A stretch of DNA of 64,000 bases from Francisella sp. SYW-9 (GTDB taxonomy: Bacteria > Pseudomonadota > Gammaproteobacteria > Francisellales > Francisellaceae): the NCBI RefSeq assembly GCF_008711465.1, contig NZ_VXKQ01000018.1, positions 1 through 64,000 on the forward strand, written 5' to 3'. Below, in pieces: positions 1 to 8,779 of this stretch. The notes below the pieces were generated by a model that worked only from the letters and a program-made list of their open reading frames with translations, was not told the DNA's origin and searched no databases. A program made the position numbers and the translations under genes. Positions within the stretch are counted from its first letter, which is position 1; each line of letters begins with the position of its first letter.

Positions 1-252
1 GATAAAGCATATTTTTCTGAAGAAAACATAAAATTCCTTGAGAAAAATAAAAATAAGCCTGTAATTCCGTCTAGAGAAAACTATACTAAAAATCATGATA
101 TAGATTGGCATATATATAAAGAAAGACACTTAATTGAGAACTTTTTCTCTAAAATTAAGCACTTTAGAAGGGTTTTCTCTAGATTTGATAAAACTTGCTC
201 TGCTTTTCTTGGCTTTGTGGCTTTAGCTAGCACATTTATTTGGCTTAGATAA
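1..252 (+). CDS. IS5-family transposase, C-terminal part (cut by window edge)
   Basis: Frame 1 is open from base 1 to a TAA at 250-252, giving 83 residues with no start inside the window. It carries the DDE transposase Y(2)R(3)E(6)K signature of IS5/IS4-type enzymes (YKERHLIENFFSKIK; Y39, R42, E46 and K53 of the visible part). E46 should be the catalytic glutamate. The protein ends FIWLR, typical of the C-terminus of DDE_Tnp_1-type enzymes. Whether the element is intact cannot be judged, because its left part lies outside. I could not assign the right terminal repeat, which should lie in the about 110 bases before pilT. Francisella genomes carry IS5-type elements (ISFtu2), but I do not claim the exact element. 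Confidence 0.85.
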   Translation, partial: DKAYFSEENIKFLEKNKNKPVIPSRENYTKNHDIDWHIYKERHLIENFFSKIKHFRRVFSRFDKTCSAFLGFVALASTFIWLR

Positions 253-365
253 TTTTTTGTTCATGGAACCTAATTATTGCTAGATAATAATAAAGGTATT
301 CTTTTTGATAGTTAATAATGATAAAGTTTTATTATTACAGGTAATTTATACTTTATTTTACATAT

Positions 366-1394
366 ATGATTAGAAAGCTATTAACTATTTGTGTACAGAA
401 AAAAGCATCAGATCTACATCTGTCATCTGGGTGTAAAGCTAAGTATAGGATTGATGGGGATTTGATTGATATAGAATCATCTCCAGTATTAAATGATAAG
501 ATGATTTCACAAATGCTCTTAGAGATTATGACAGATGATCAAAAAGAAGAGCTTGTTGATACTTATGAGTGTGACTTTTCTATCGATGATAAAGAGAACG
601 ATGCTAGATTTAGGGTTAATGCATTTTTTCATAACAGAGGATATGGAGCAGTTTTTCGTCGTCTAGAAAATAAAATCCCAACGTTAGATCAGTTTGGAGC
701 TCCTAGTGTTCTTAAAGGAGTACAAGCTAAGAAAGGTGGTTTAATTCTAGTAACAGGACCTACTGGATCTGGTAAGAGTAGTACATTAGCAGCATTAGTT
801 AATGAGATAAATAAAAAAGAAGACTCGCATATTTTAACTATTGAAGATCCTGTGGAATTTGTTCATGTCAGTCAAAAGTCATTAGTCAATCAGCGTGAGG
901 TAAAAAGAGATACAAAAAGCTTTAATGCAGCATTAAAATCAGCTCTTAGGGAAGATCCAGATTGTATTCTTGTTGGAGAGATGAGGGATCTGGAAACTAT
1001 CCGTTTAGCATTAGAAGCAGCTGAGACAGGACATTTAGTCTTAGGTACTTTGCATACCATGTCAGCAATAAAAACTGTTGATAGAGTTATTTCGGTATTT
1101 CCTCCAGCTGAGCAAGAGCTAGTGCGTAATATGCTAGCAGAATCTCTACAAATAGTTATTTCTCAAAGACTACTTAAACGTAAGGGCGGCGGACGAGTAG
1201 CTAGTTATGAAGTGCTTGTTTCTAACTCAGGTATCAGAAATATGATAAAAGAGAATAAACTTTCTCAGATATATACAGCATTACAGACTGGTACTTCAAA
1301 AGGTATGTCAACAATGGAGCATAGTATAGAAAATCTACTTAAAGCTGGAACAATTACAGCTGAAGAAGCAGCTAAATATATAGTAGTTAGATAA
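366..1394 (+). CDS. pilT: Type IV pilus retraction ATPase PilT
   Basis: Hexameric cytoplasmic ATPase that powers disassembly of type IV pili (twitching, pilus retraction). The 342 residues match the family length. Visible motifs are N-terminal KASDLHLSSG (13-22), Walker A GPTGSGKS (131-138), an Asp-box region (ILTIEDPVEF), Walker B ILVGEMRD (201-208), His-box TGHLVLGTLHT (221-231), and C-terminal GMSTMEHS and RNMIKENK, all typical of PilT rather than PilB. It appears intact. It stands alone, just after an IS-like transposase end and convergent with cydB (11 bases between stops). In some Francisella lineages this gene is interrupted, so the intact reading frame is informative. Confidence 0.95.
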   Translation: MIRKLLTICVQKKASDLHLSSGCKAKYRIDGDLIDIESSPVLNDKMISQMLLEIMTDDQKEELVDTYECDFSIDDKENDARFRVNAFFHNRGYGAVFRRLENKIPTLDQFGAPSVLKGVQAKKGGLILVTGPTGSGKSSTLAALVNEINKKEDSHILTIEDPVEFVHVSQKSLVNQREVKRDTKSFNAALKSALREDPDCILVGEMRDLETIRLALEAAETGHLVLGTLHTMSAIKTVDRVISVFPPAEQELVRNMLAESLQIVISQRLLKRKGGGRVASYEVLVSNSGIRNMIKENKLSQIYTALQTGTSKGMSTMEHSIENLLKAGTITAEEAAKYIVVR

Positions 1395-1405
1395 TAATAA
1401 AATTT

Positions 1406-2368
1406 TTAGTAGTGTAATTTTTCTTTTGTTTTCCCTCTAAAAATATAATAAGCATAACTTGTATAAAGCAGTAATAGGGGTACCATAATAATTGCTGGAA
1501 TTAGTGTAAATAATAAAGTTGTATCACTTGCCTTGGCTTGTAAGTAAGTTATTTCGTAAGGGATTATATATGGGAAAATGAGTGTTAACATACTTATATA
1601 AGTAAATATGAAAACACCAACAGCAAGCCAGTAAGCTAAAGCATGATTTTTTGCATCAACAGCTTTTATTAGCGTAAATGCGCATACTACCGTAAGTACA
1701 AATAATCCTCCTAGAATTACCATTTTATATAGATTGTCAAAAGGAAGTTTTACATATAATGGTGTAATTAACCCAATCACAATCATTAGGATAACTAAAA
1801 ATTTAGAACATTTTTTAGCAAACTGTTTAGCTTTGCTAAATAGTTCATCTTCTGTTTTTAGAATTAAGCGAGTGGCTCCTAATAGAGCATAACCAAAGAC
1901 TAGGGTTATGCCTGTAACAGAAGAAAATCCTATATCATATAGAGCACCATGTGGGAATCCAACGATTAGTTCTCCAACTATATAGCCTTGTAAGAAAGTA
2001 GCTACAAGAGATGATATGAAAAATAAACGGTCCCAGTTTTTGATACCTTTTTGTGAGGATTTTAATCTAAATTCAAAGCATATCCCCCTTAGTAATATCA
2101 TTACTACGAGTAAAATAGCTGATAAATATATTTTAGGGAAGATGTATGCAAAGGCGATAGGAAACATACCATAAAAGCATGCTAGAGCAAAAACTAGCCA
2201 TGTTTGGTTACCATCCCATGTAGGTAATAAAATACTGGTTGCGATATCTCTTTGATGATCATCTAAAAAAGGAAACAGTATTCCCATACCTAAAGCAAAA
2301 CCATCTAAGATTACATATAAAAGTAGAGCGAACGCAATTATCATTAACCAAATTAGTGCTAAATCCAT
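1406..2368 (-). CDS. cydB: Cytochrome bd-type ubiquinol oxidase subunit II
   Basis: Membrane subunit II of a bd-type quinol oxidase, which reduces O2 at the inner membrane with quinol as donor. The 320 residues form about eight to nine membrane helices. Family landmarks are LDGFALGMGILFPF (21-34) and the motif PTWDGNQTWLVFA. The length is nearer the CioB/cyanide-insensitive class than E. coli CydB (379). Residue 25 is Ala in DGFALG, where most family members have a second Asp (DGFDLG or DGFDMG). The gene follows cydA with 3 bases between stop and start, so the two are co-transcribed. No CydX-like small ORF is seen after it. Confidence 0.93.
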   Translation of the reverse strand: MDLALIWLMIIAFALLLYVILDGFALGMGILFPFLDDHQRDIATSILLPTWDGNQTWLVFALACFYGMFPIAFAYIFPKIYLSAILLVVMILLRGICFEFRLKSSQKGIKNWDRLFFISSLVATFLQGYIVGELIVGFPHGALYDIGFSSVTGITLVFGYALLGATRLILKTEDELFSKAKQFAKKCSKFLVILMIVIGLITPLYVKLPFDNLYKMVILGGLFVLTVVCAFTLIKAVDAKNHALAYWLAVGVFIFTYISMLTLIFPYIIPYEITYLQAKASDTTLLFTLIPAIIMVPLLLLYTSYAYYIFRGKTKEKLHY

Positions 2369-2371
2369 GAC

Positions 2372-3748
2372 TTATTCCTCCTCGCTTACATTTTTTTCAA
2401 CAGATTGAAAGTATGAGTAAGGCATTCTTTCTTCTCCTGGAGTATTTGGTCCCCCCTTAATAATTCTGAGCAAATATTTAAAGTAGAAATAACCAAATAT
2501 AATAAAGTAGACAATGATTATCGAAGCTAGTGATGCAAAAACTTGCCAAAAGCTAATATCACTAACAGAGTATTGTGTCCTAAGAATGTTATAAACAACC
2601 CATGGTTGTCTACCAAATTCTGCAGTAAACCATCCTGTAATGATAGCAACAAATCCTAGAGGCGTTGTTAGTGTGCATATTTTAAGAAACCATTTCGCTG
2701 AATGCACTTTCTTTCTTGCTAGTAGAGTTGTACCAACTAGGCCAATTAAAATCATTAGAGTTCCGATACCAACCATTATTCTAAAGCTATAAAATACTAC
2801 AGCAACAACAGGTCTATCTTTTTCAGGAACAGATTTTAAACCAATTAGTTTACCATCGAGCTTATGAGTATTAATTAAAGAAGCTAGTTTAGGAATTTCT
2901 ATAGAGAATAGGTTCTTCTCCTGTGATTCACTTGGGTATGCAAATACTACAAAAGGCGCTCCTTTTTGAGTATTCCAAACTCCTTCTATTGCAGCAGTTT
3001 TTATAGGTTGATTTTCGTGAACTTCTCTTCCAACATCATCACCAACCATAAGTTGACACAAGCTTAATACTAATATTGAAATTATTGAAAACTTAATGCA
3101 AGTTTTTGCAAAAGAGAGATGCTTATCTTTTATCAGGTAATATGCACTGACACCAAGAATAACCATTAAGGTACTTAGATAAGCTGCTAAAAGCATATGT
3201 ATATATCTAGGTATTACAGATGGGTTAAATATTACGTGATACCAGCTATAAATTTCAAATCTTCCATTTATATAGTGAACTCCATCAGGAGTCTGCATCC
3301 AAGAGTTTGCTGATAATATCCAAAATGCTGATAGTGTAACACCAACAAATATTGTGAAGTTTGCTAGAAAGTGGATATATTTGTTGATTCGTCCCCAACC
3401 AAATATCATTATACCTAGTGCACCAGCCTCTATAAAAAATGCGGTTAGAACTTCATAGGTAAATAAAGAACCAAGTACAGGACCGACTTTCTCAGCAAAA
3501 CCTGCCCAGTTAGCTCCAAACTGAAACTCCATAACAATACCTGAAACAACACCCATACCAAATGTTAGAGCAAATATTTTTGTCCAAAATTTGACTATGG
3601 ATAGATATTTGTCATTTTTTGTAATTAGCCAAAGTGCTTCAAAGATCATCAGAAAGGTTGACAACCCAATACTAAATGCTGGAAATAATATATGGAAGCT
3701 TACTGTGAAAGCAAACTGTATTCTTGAAAGAATTTCTACCCAGTACAT
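2372..3748 (-). CDS. cydA: Cytochrome bd-type ubiquinol oxidase subunit I
   Basis: Haem-bearing subunit I (haems b558, b595 and d) of the bd-type quinol oxidase. Expected residues are all visible: H19 (VSFHILFPA), E99 and E107 in TYEVLTAFFIEAG, H184 (RYIHMLLAAY), M325 (SFRIMVGIG), Q-loop K250 and E255 (IKTAAIEG), and GRQPW at 379-383. At 458 residues it lacks the long C-terminal Q-loop insertion of E. coli CydA (522), so it belongs to the short-loop, cyanide-insensitive-like (CioA) group. The start at 3748 gives MYWVEILSRIQFAF, the usual N-terminus, with an AGAGG-like ribosome site just upstream on the coding strand. It is transcribed with cydB. Confidence 0.94.
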   Translation of the reverse strand: MYWVEILSRIQFAFTVSFHILFPAFSIGLSTFLMIFEALWLITKNDKYLSIVKFWTKIFALTFGMGVVSGIVMEFQFGANWAGFAEKVGPVLGSLFTYEVLTAFFIEAGALGIMIFGWGRINKYIHFLANFTIFVGVTLSAFWILSANSWMQTPDGVHYINGRFEIYSWYHVIFNPSVIPRYIHMLLAAYLSTLMVILGVSAYYLIKDKHLSFAKTCIKFSIISILVLSLCQLMVGDDVGREVHENQPIKTAAIEGVWNTQKGAPFVVFAYPSESQEKNLFSIEIPKLASLINTHKLDGKLIGLKSVPEKDRPVVAVVFYSFRIMVGIGTLMILIGLVGTTLLARKKVHSAKWFLKICTLTTPLGFVAIITGWFTAEFGRQPWVVYNILRTQYSVSDISFWQVFASLASIIIVYFIIFGYFYFKYLLRIIKGGPNTPGEERMPYSYFQSVEKNVSEEE

Positions 3749-3791
3749 GAAGAAAACCTCTTTTTTGTTTAGTTATTAAAAGTTTAGCCTT

Positions 3792-3815
3792 GGGACTATT
3801 CTCAGCTGGGAGAGC
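3792..3815 (+). other. tRNA-like 5' fragment (possible tRNA-Ala remnant)
   Basis: These 24 bases read like the first 25 of a tRNA gene with one base missing: an acceptor-like GGGACTA, then TT, then CTCAGCTGGGAGAGC, which is a consensus tRNA D-arm as in many tRNA-Ala genes. No anticodon arm, T arm or 3' acceptor strand follows, so it is not a functional tRNA. It lies in the divergent region between cydA and the epimerase gene. Origin as a recombination scar is inference. Confidence 0.4.
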
Positions 3816-3894
3816 TAAAGTGTGATATCTATAAGATTTTCATATTATAATTATATTCTCAAGCTATTCTTAGCAATATTAATAAAATGTAATG

Positions 3895-3922
3895 TTCATT
3901 AGTGTTATTTTAGCAATATAAT
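3895..3922 (+). promoter_or_regulatory. Candidate sigma70 promoter of the SDR epimerase gene
   Basis: TTCATT at 3895-3900 and TATAAT at 3917-3922 are separated by 16 bases and lie 35 bases before the ATG at 3957. A GGAG ribosome site lies just before the start. This is a consensus match only. Confidence 0.4.
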
Positions 3923-3956
3923 TGTAAGTGAAATAAAGAAATATTATGGAGTAGTT

Positions 3957-4838
3957 ATGAAGATATTAATAGCAGGAGGCTCTGGATTTGTAGGTAGAGA
4001 GTTATCTAAGTACTTGAGCCATAAGCATGAACTAACTCTACTAACTAGGTCAGAAAAAAAAGAATTAGGCAGTTATCATGATTTAACTACATGGGCTAAT
4101 TTGACACAAGAGAATATCGTTAACTATGATATTGTGATAAATTTATGTGGCTATAATATTGGAGAAAAACGCTGGAGTAAGACAGTTAAAAAGAAAATAT
4201 TAGCAAGCCGTATAGAGCCAACCAGTAAGTTAGTTGAGCTTATCGGTGATAAAGATATTTGGCTTATTAATGCTAGTGCCATTGGATACTACAATTTTTC
4301 TAAACTAATCCAGGATGAAGATAGTCATAGTAGAGATTATGATAAGTTAACTTTTGGTCAAGAGGTTGTTGATAAGTGGGAGAAATGTCTAGTTGCCTCT
4401 AAACTTCAAAGATATACAATTTTCCGTTTTGGCGTGGTTATTGGCAGTGGTGGAGCTTTAGAAAAGATGTCGATGTCGGCTAAATTTGGTTTTGTTACTA
4501 TGCTTGGAGATGGACATAATTATATGAGCTGGGTGAGTGTGTATGATTTATGTAGAGCTTTTGATTTTGTCATTGATAATAAATTTGATAATCAAGAGAT
4601 ATTTAATCTAACAGCACCAAATGTCTGTCAGCATCAAGTCTTAATAAAGCTATTAAGAAAATATTTAGTAAAAAAACATATACTTAAGATGCCTACTTTT
4701 GTAGTCAAATTGTTGTTCGGTCAAATGGGTGAGGAGCTATTATTATCAAGCCAAAATATCAGACCTACAAGATTAATATCAAAAGGGTTTTCTTTTGAAG
4801 ATCTGAAGATGCAAAAAGCTTTAGAGAGATATTTTTAA
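3957..4838 (+). CDS. TIGR01777-family (SDR39U1/YfcH-like) NAD(P)-dependent epimerase
   Basis: Extended short-chain dehydrogenase-like protein of the YfcH/SDR39U1 group, 293 residues, close to the family norm (about 295-300). The N-terminus has the nucleotide-binding GGSGFVG turn (residues 7-13). NASAIGYY carries the SDR-like active-site tyrosine region. The C-terminal DUF1731-type tail (SSQNIRPTRLISKGFSFED, ending KALERYF) is diagnostic. The substrate of this family is not established. The gene stands alone, divergent from cydAB and convergent with qseC. A GGAG element precedes the ATG. Confidence 0.88.
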   Translation: MKILIAGGSGFVGRELSKYLSHKHELTLLTRSEKKELGSYHDLTTWANLTQENIVNYDIVINLCGYNIGEKRWSKTVKKKILASRIEPTSKLVELIGDKDIWLINASAIGYYNFSKLIQDEDSHSRDYDKLTFGQEVVDKWEKCLVASKLQRYTIFRFGVVIGSGGALEKMSMSAKFGFVTMLGDGHNYMSWVSVYDLCRAFDFVIDNKFDNQEIFNLTAPNVCQHQVLIKLLRKYLVKKHILKMPTFVVKLLFGQMGEELLLSSQNIRPTRLISKGFSFEDLKMQKALERYF

Positions 4839-4955
4839 AACTAATGTCTTTTGGAATCATTTAAGTCATCCTATCCGAGCATTTAGTGGAAGTTGAAGTG
4901 TGACTAGAATATCTATTAATTATATATGTGAAACTTTTGTTAGTTAAGTTTATAA

Positions 4956-6383
4956 TTAGCTGTCAGAATGATAGTTGGTTGGTATTTTAACAATTACAGT
5001 GAGTCCTGTTTGATCGGTATTATTTTTTGCATAAATATGACCGTGATGAAGCCTAACAATCTCTGTAACAATTGCTAAACCTAGTCCACTACCTTCTTCA
5101 CCGGTTCCTGTCTCGCGATAAAATCTATCAAAAATTCTATCGATATTTTCAGGAGGCACGCCAATACCGTTATCTTTTATTTCAACAATAATATTACCAC
5201 CTTCTTTATAGGAGTGTATTTCAATGTTTCCACCATTAGGCGTGTATTTGATAGCATTAGAAATTAGATTTTTAAACATTATACCAAGTAAATAATCATT
5301 ACTATAACAGTAGATTTGTTTTTCACAGGGGAAGAAAGAAACTTCAATATTTTTCTCAATTGCTTTGATGGCATTTTCAGCAATGAGAGTTTCGAGAGTT
5401 TTATTAATCATAAGCTTCTTACCAAATGTGATTTGCTCATTTGGTTGGATTCTACTTAGTGTCAATAATTGATCAATAATGTGTGAATATCTATTGGTTG
5501 AGTTTTCAATTTTTTCCAACTTTTGTTTGATTTCATCAACATCATCAGAGGCAAGAGCTATTTGAACTAATGTTTTAACTCCAGCTATAGGTGTTTTTAA
5601 CTCATGAGCGGCATCACCTGAAAAGCGTTTTTCTCTTTCTAATGTTTCATGGAATTTTTCAATTAAAGAGTTTATTTGTTCAACTAAAGATTTGATTTCA
5701 TAAGGGATAATATCTTCATCTAATTTCTCATTTTTGCGTGGGTTTATCTTGGCAACACGTCTATTTATCCGCTCAAGAGGATGAAGAGCCGTTTTTAGAA
5801 TGTAGTAGATAAAGGCAATAAGAATTATATATGTTGAGGCTAAGAGTATAGCGAATTTAAAAATTATCTGGCGAGAAACTCTATCTTTAACATCATTATT
5901 AGCAAATATTGTAATTACTTTGTCATTATCAGTTTTTAGGGTGTATGTATACCAATGTCTCTGTTTACCAGAAGCATAACTATAAAACCAATCAAATCCT
6001 GTTCTTGAAATAAGTGTTTTATAATCTTTATTAAAAATAGGCAGATTAGAAGTTTTTAGAAATAGCCTATTATGTTTAAGATCATAAACAATAAATCCAA
6101 CGCTTTCATTATGATTTTTAATATCTAAAAAAGACGATGATATTTTGTTTACTATCATATTCGTGGCATTTTTATCTCGCTCTAGAGGGTATATCTTTAG
6201 TACAGTTTCAATAACTTGAGCCGCTGATTTTAATTGATAATCAAAAAGAGCATCATTTTGATGTTTAACTTGATAAAAACTAAATATAGATATAACAAGC
6301 ATAAATACTGCAAAAAAACTGGCGAAAGAAACTACTAAGAAACTTAGTATAGAACCTTCCTTTTTATCTCTGACAAAAAACAT
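4956..6383 (-). CDS. qseC: Sensor histidine kinase, QseC type
   Basis: Inner-membrane two-component sensor, 475 residues. Order of parts: TM1 about 13-38, periplasmic sensor 39-173, TM2 about 174-197, HAMP-like linker to about 250, H-box AAHELKTP with phospho-acceptor H260, N-box NLISNAIKYTPNGG (372-385), G1 DNGIGVP (404-410), G2 GSGLGLA (431-437). No response-regulator gene is next to it on either side, so it is an orphan kinase. Francisella has such an orphan QseC, reported to act with the response regulator PmrA/QseB encoded elsewhere. The name rests on this layout and overall resemblance, so ligand specificity is inferred. Confidence 0.85.
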   Translation of the reverse strand: MFFVRDKKEGSILSFLVVSFASFFAVFMLVISIFSFYQVKHQNDALFDYQLKSAAQVIETVLKIYPLERDKNATNMIVNKISSSFLDIKNHNESVGFIVYDLKHNRLFLKTSNLPIFNKDYKTLISRTGFDWFYSYASGKQRHWYTYTLKTDNDKVITIFANNDVKDRVSRQIIFKFAILLASTYIILIAFIYYILKTALHPLERINRRVAKINPRKNEKLDEDIIPYEIKSLVEQINSLIEKFHETLEREKRFSGDAAHELKTPIAGVKTLVQIALASDDVDEIKQKLEKIENSTNRYSHIIDQLLTLSRIQPNEQITFGKKLMINKTLETLIAENAIKAIEKNIEVSFFPCEKQIYCYSNDYLLGIMFKNLISNAIKYTPNGGNIEIHSYKEGGNIIVEIKDNGIGVPPENIDRIFDRFYRETGTGEEGSGLGLAIVTEIVRLHHGHIYAKNNTDQTGLTVIVKIPTNYHSDS

Positions 6384-6517
6384 ACTATTTGAATGTTTAT
6401 TTATATTATTGCCTACATTATAAAGAATTTTGAAATTTATTATTAGTTTTATAGTTGTTATAATAATTTATTATACTTAATGAAATTACATGAGAGTGTA
6501 TATTTTTACTAAATTAT

Positions 6518-7462
6518 ATGAGCAAAATAGTTAAACCTTTCTACACAAAGTATTATGAGTCGGCGACTTTATACTTCTATACAGATGAAGATCTTCGTTT
6601 CGATCTTGTTTTAACTTGTCCTCATGCTGAGATTGGAAGTAACTTTATTGAATTTGATTATCCTGCTATAAAGCAACTAGTAAAATTAGAAAAACAAGAT
6701 TTTGATGATTTTTTGGCAATTGAATATGATTTTGGTACATATTCTCTTAGTCATGCTATAGCTCAGAAATTATATTCTGAGTATGGTTTATATACTTTAA
6801 TTATGGAGCCAACATTTCCTCGCGCAATCTTAGATGCAGGCAGATTATATCCAAATTGTATAAGAAACATTATCGACTATGATCAGCATCCTGAATTAAA
6901 GAATTCTTTGATAAAGCTTTATGATGAGTATATGGAAAAACTTTGCCATGTTGTAGCTGTAGCTAAAAGTTATAATGCTGTTTCTATAGATTTACATACG
7001 ATGTCTAGTTATTCACCAAATGTTATCCAAGAAAGATATTCTGAAGCAATAATAGAAACTCCAGATACATTAGAGCAATACATTGATTTATATAAAAAAG
7101 CACACATAGAGGGAGAAAAAAGAATAACAGAGCTTTTTACGGGAGATGCTCGTAATGGGATTTTCGCCTCTAAAATTTTACTTGAGTCACTATCTGATGA
7201 GTTGGAAGCTGTAGGCATAGATATACAGTATGACAAACCATATATCCTAGCTGAACATTTAGTGGCGCATTATCTTGTTTGTGAGCTAGAGACTGTTTGT
7301 ATTGATATACCTAAAGATCTTATATCTAAAGTAACAACAGGTGATGAAAAATATGATATAGCTAACTTAGAAGTTGATAAAAAGAAGTTATTAACAATGG
7401 CAGAGGTCTTTGCTAAGGCTGTTGCAAATACGCGTAAACAACAACAATTAAAAGGTGCATAA
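6518..7462 (+). CDS. N-formylglutamate amidohydrolase-like protein
   Basis: Resembles the N-formylglutamate amidohydrolase (FGase) fold, a zinc-dependent amide hydrolase; 314 residues. Likely active-site stretches are CPHAEIG (34-40), EYDFGTYSL (69-77), EPTFPRAILDAGR (97-109, like the family's RxxxDxNR region) and DLHTM (158-162, with H160 a likely metal ligand). It is not in a histidine-degradation (hut) context. Three bases separate its stop from the next gene, an ATP-grasp ligase, so the two should work together, perhaps making and trimming or hydrolysing an amide or peptide-like compound. That role is inference. Start ATG at 6518; I see no strong ribosome site. Confidence 0.72.
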   Translation: MSKIVKPFYTKYYESATLYFYTDEDLRFDLVLTCPHAEIGSNFIEFDYPAIKQLVKLEKQDFDDFLAIEYDFGTYSLSHAIAQKLYSEYGLYTLIMEPTFPRAILDAGRLYPNCIRNIIDYDQHPELKNSLIKLYDEYMEKLCHVVAVAKSYNAVSIDLHTMSSYSPNVIQERYSEAIIETPDTLEQYIDLYKKAHIEGEKRITELFTGDARNGIFASKILLESLSDELEAVGIDIQYDKPYILAEHLVAHYLVCELETVCIDIPKDLISKVTTGDEKYDIANLEVDKKKLLTMAEVFAKAVANTRKQQQLKGA

Positions 7463-7465
7463 TTT

Positions 7466-8740
7466 ATGGCAGTAAAAACAACAAACGCTATTTCTGAGAA
7501 GATTTGGGGCAAAAAAGCTATTCATATACCAAATACTACAGATATATATGGGGCAGATTTAGTTAGCTCTTTTGTAGATAAGTATGTTACGCGTACGCTA
7601 TGCCTACTTGCTAAAGATCATAAGATAATTTTACCTAAGAAGAGCCAAGATGAAGTTGAAAAAATTGTTGCTTATTTTAATAAGATTGGCTTTGAATATA
7701 TAAGCATGGATAATTTTATATTTTTACATAATGAGCATTACAGATTCTCAACAATTGTTATGAATTATGCAGACCAGATTTCAGAATTTAGCAATCCTGA
7801 GTATACTAGTCTTGTGCCTTTTACTTCAGCTACAGCCGTTGAATTACTTGGTATTAAATATAAGAAAAATTATGGACTATCAGAGGCTCTTTCTCAGTTT
7901 TTAAATGATAAATCTTTCTTAAGACAGATGTTACATGATAAGGGAATCCTTGTTCCTAGTGTAAATATAATTTCTACAGTTTCTGATGAGGATTATGTTA
8001 AGAAAGCACTTAAAATATATCGTAAATATGAAAATAAAGGTATATATGAATGTGCTGTGATTATGCCTAGAGCATGTTCAGGTTATGGCATTCATCGTTT
8101 TCAAAGTGAGAAAGAGTTAAGAGAAATTTTAAAACTTATGCGAAGAGTAGAAATATTTATGATCGATCCTTGGTTAGATAATCTTGGATCACCTGCTTTT
8201 CAAGTAAGTATCGCTGATAAGAAAGAAGATGATATTTGTTTGGGTCTTAGTGATCAGATGTTGGATGGTCAGACTCACTTAGGTAACAAGTATAAGTCAG
8301 AATTTAGTGATGAACCTGCTGTTATTGAAATGTGTGATGAAGTGACTGAGATTCTTCGTGATATGGGAGTTCGTGGAATTGTTGGCGTTGATCTTTTGAT
8401 ACGTAAAATAGATGGCAAAATTGTTCCATATGTCTTAGAAGTTAATGCAAGACAGACTGGTGCAATATATGCAGGATTTTTGGCTTATGAATTACGTAAT
8501 GGTCAAGATAAACCATGGGTAGGACATAATAATGTAATTGTACCAAAAGATTCAACAATAGATGATTATCATAGGTATTTAAAATCTAAAGGTGTCGATT
8601 ATAAGTATGGTGATAGTGAAGGGGTTATTATTACTTGTATAGGAAACCTTGATCTTAATCATAAAGTTATGATTTTAGTTATTGCTGATACTGATAAGCG
8701 ACTAAATGAGATTCTTGATATAGCAACTTCTTTTGAGTAA
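7466..8740 (+). CDS. ATP-grasp domain protein (putative carboxylate-amine ligase)
   Basis: 424 residues. An N-terminal pre-ATP-grasp region (to about 125) is followed by an ATP-grasp fold. NDKSFLRQMLHDKGILVP (147-164) is the typical entry helix, PRACSGYGIHR (201-211) fits the nucleotide-binding loop, and D309 and EVNARQTGA (325-333) fit the Mg-ATP carboxylate pair (EVNxR). ATP-grasp ligases join a carboxylate to an amine or thiol through an acyl phosphate. The substrate is unknown. It is co-transcribed with the FGase-like gene just upstream (3-base gap) and convergent with marC. I do not recognise a named family member. Confidence 0.72.
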   Translation: MAVKTTNAISEKIWGKKAIHIPNTTDIYGADLVSSFVDKYVTRTLCLLAKDHKIILPKKSQDEVEKIVAYFNKIGFEYISMDNFIFLHNEHYRFSTIVMNYADQISEFSNPEYTSLVPFTSATAVELLGIKYKKNYGLSEALSQFLNDKSFLRQMLHDKGILVPSVNIISTVSDEDYVKKALKIYRKYENKGIYECAVIMPRACSGYGIHRFQSEKELREILKLMRRVEIFMIDPWLDNLGSPAFQVSIADKKEDDICLGLSDQMLDGQTHLGNKYKSEFSDEPAVIEMCDEVTEILRDMGVRGIVGVDLLIRKIDGKIVPYVLEVNARQTGAIYAGFLAYELRNGQDKPWVGHNNVIVPKDSTIDDYHRYLKSKGVDYKYGDSEGVIITCIGNLDLNHKVMILVIADTDKRLNEILDIATSFE

Positions 8741-8779
8741 GTATATTTGTTTTTTTATAAAAATTCTAATTGAACCTTA

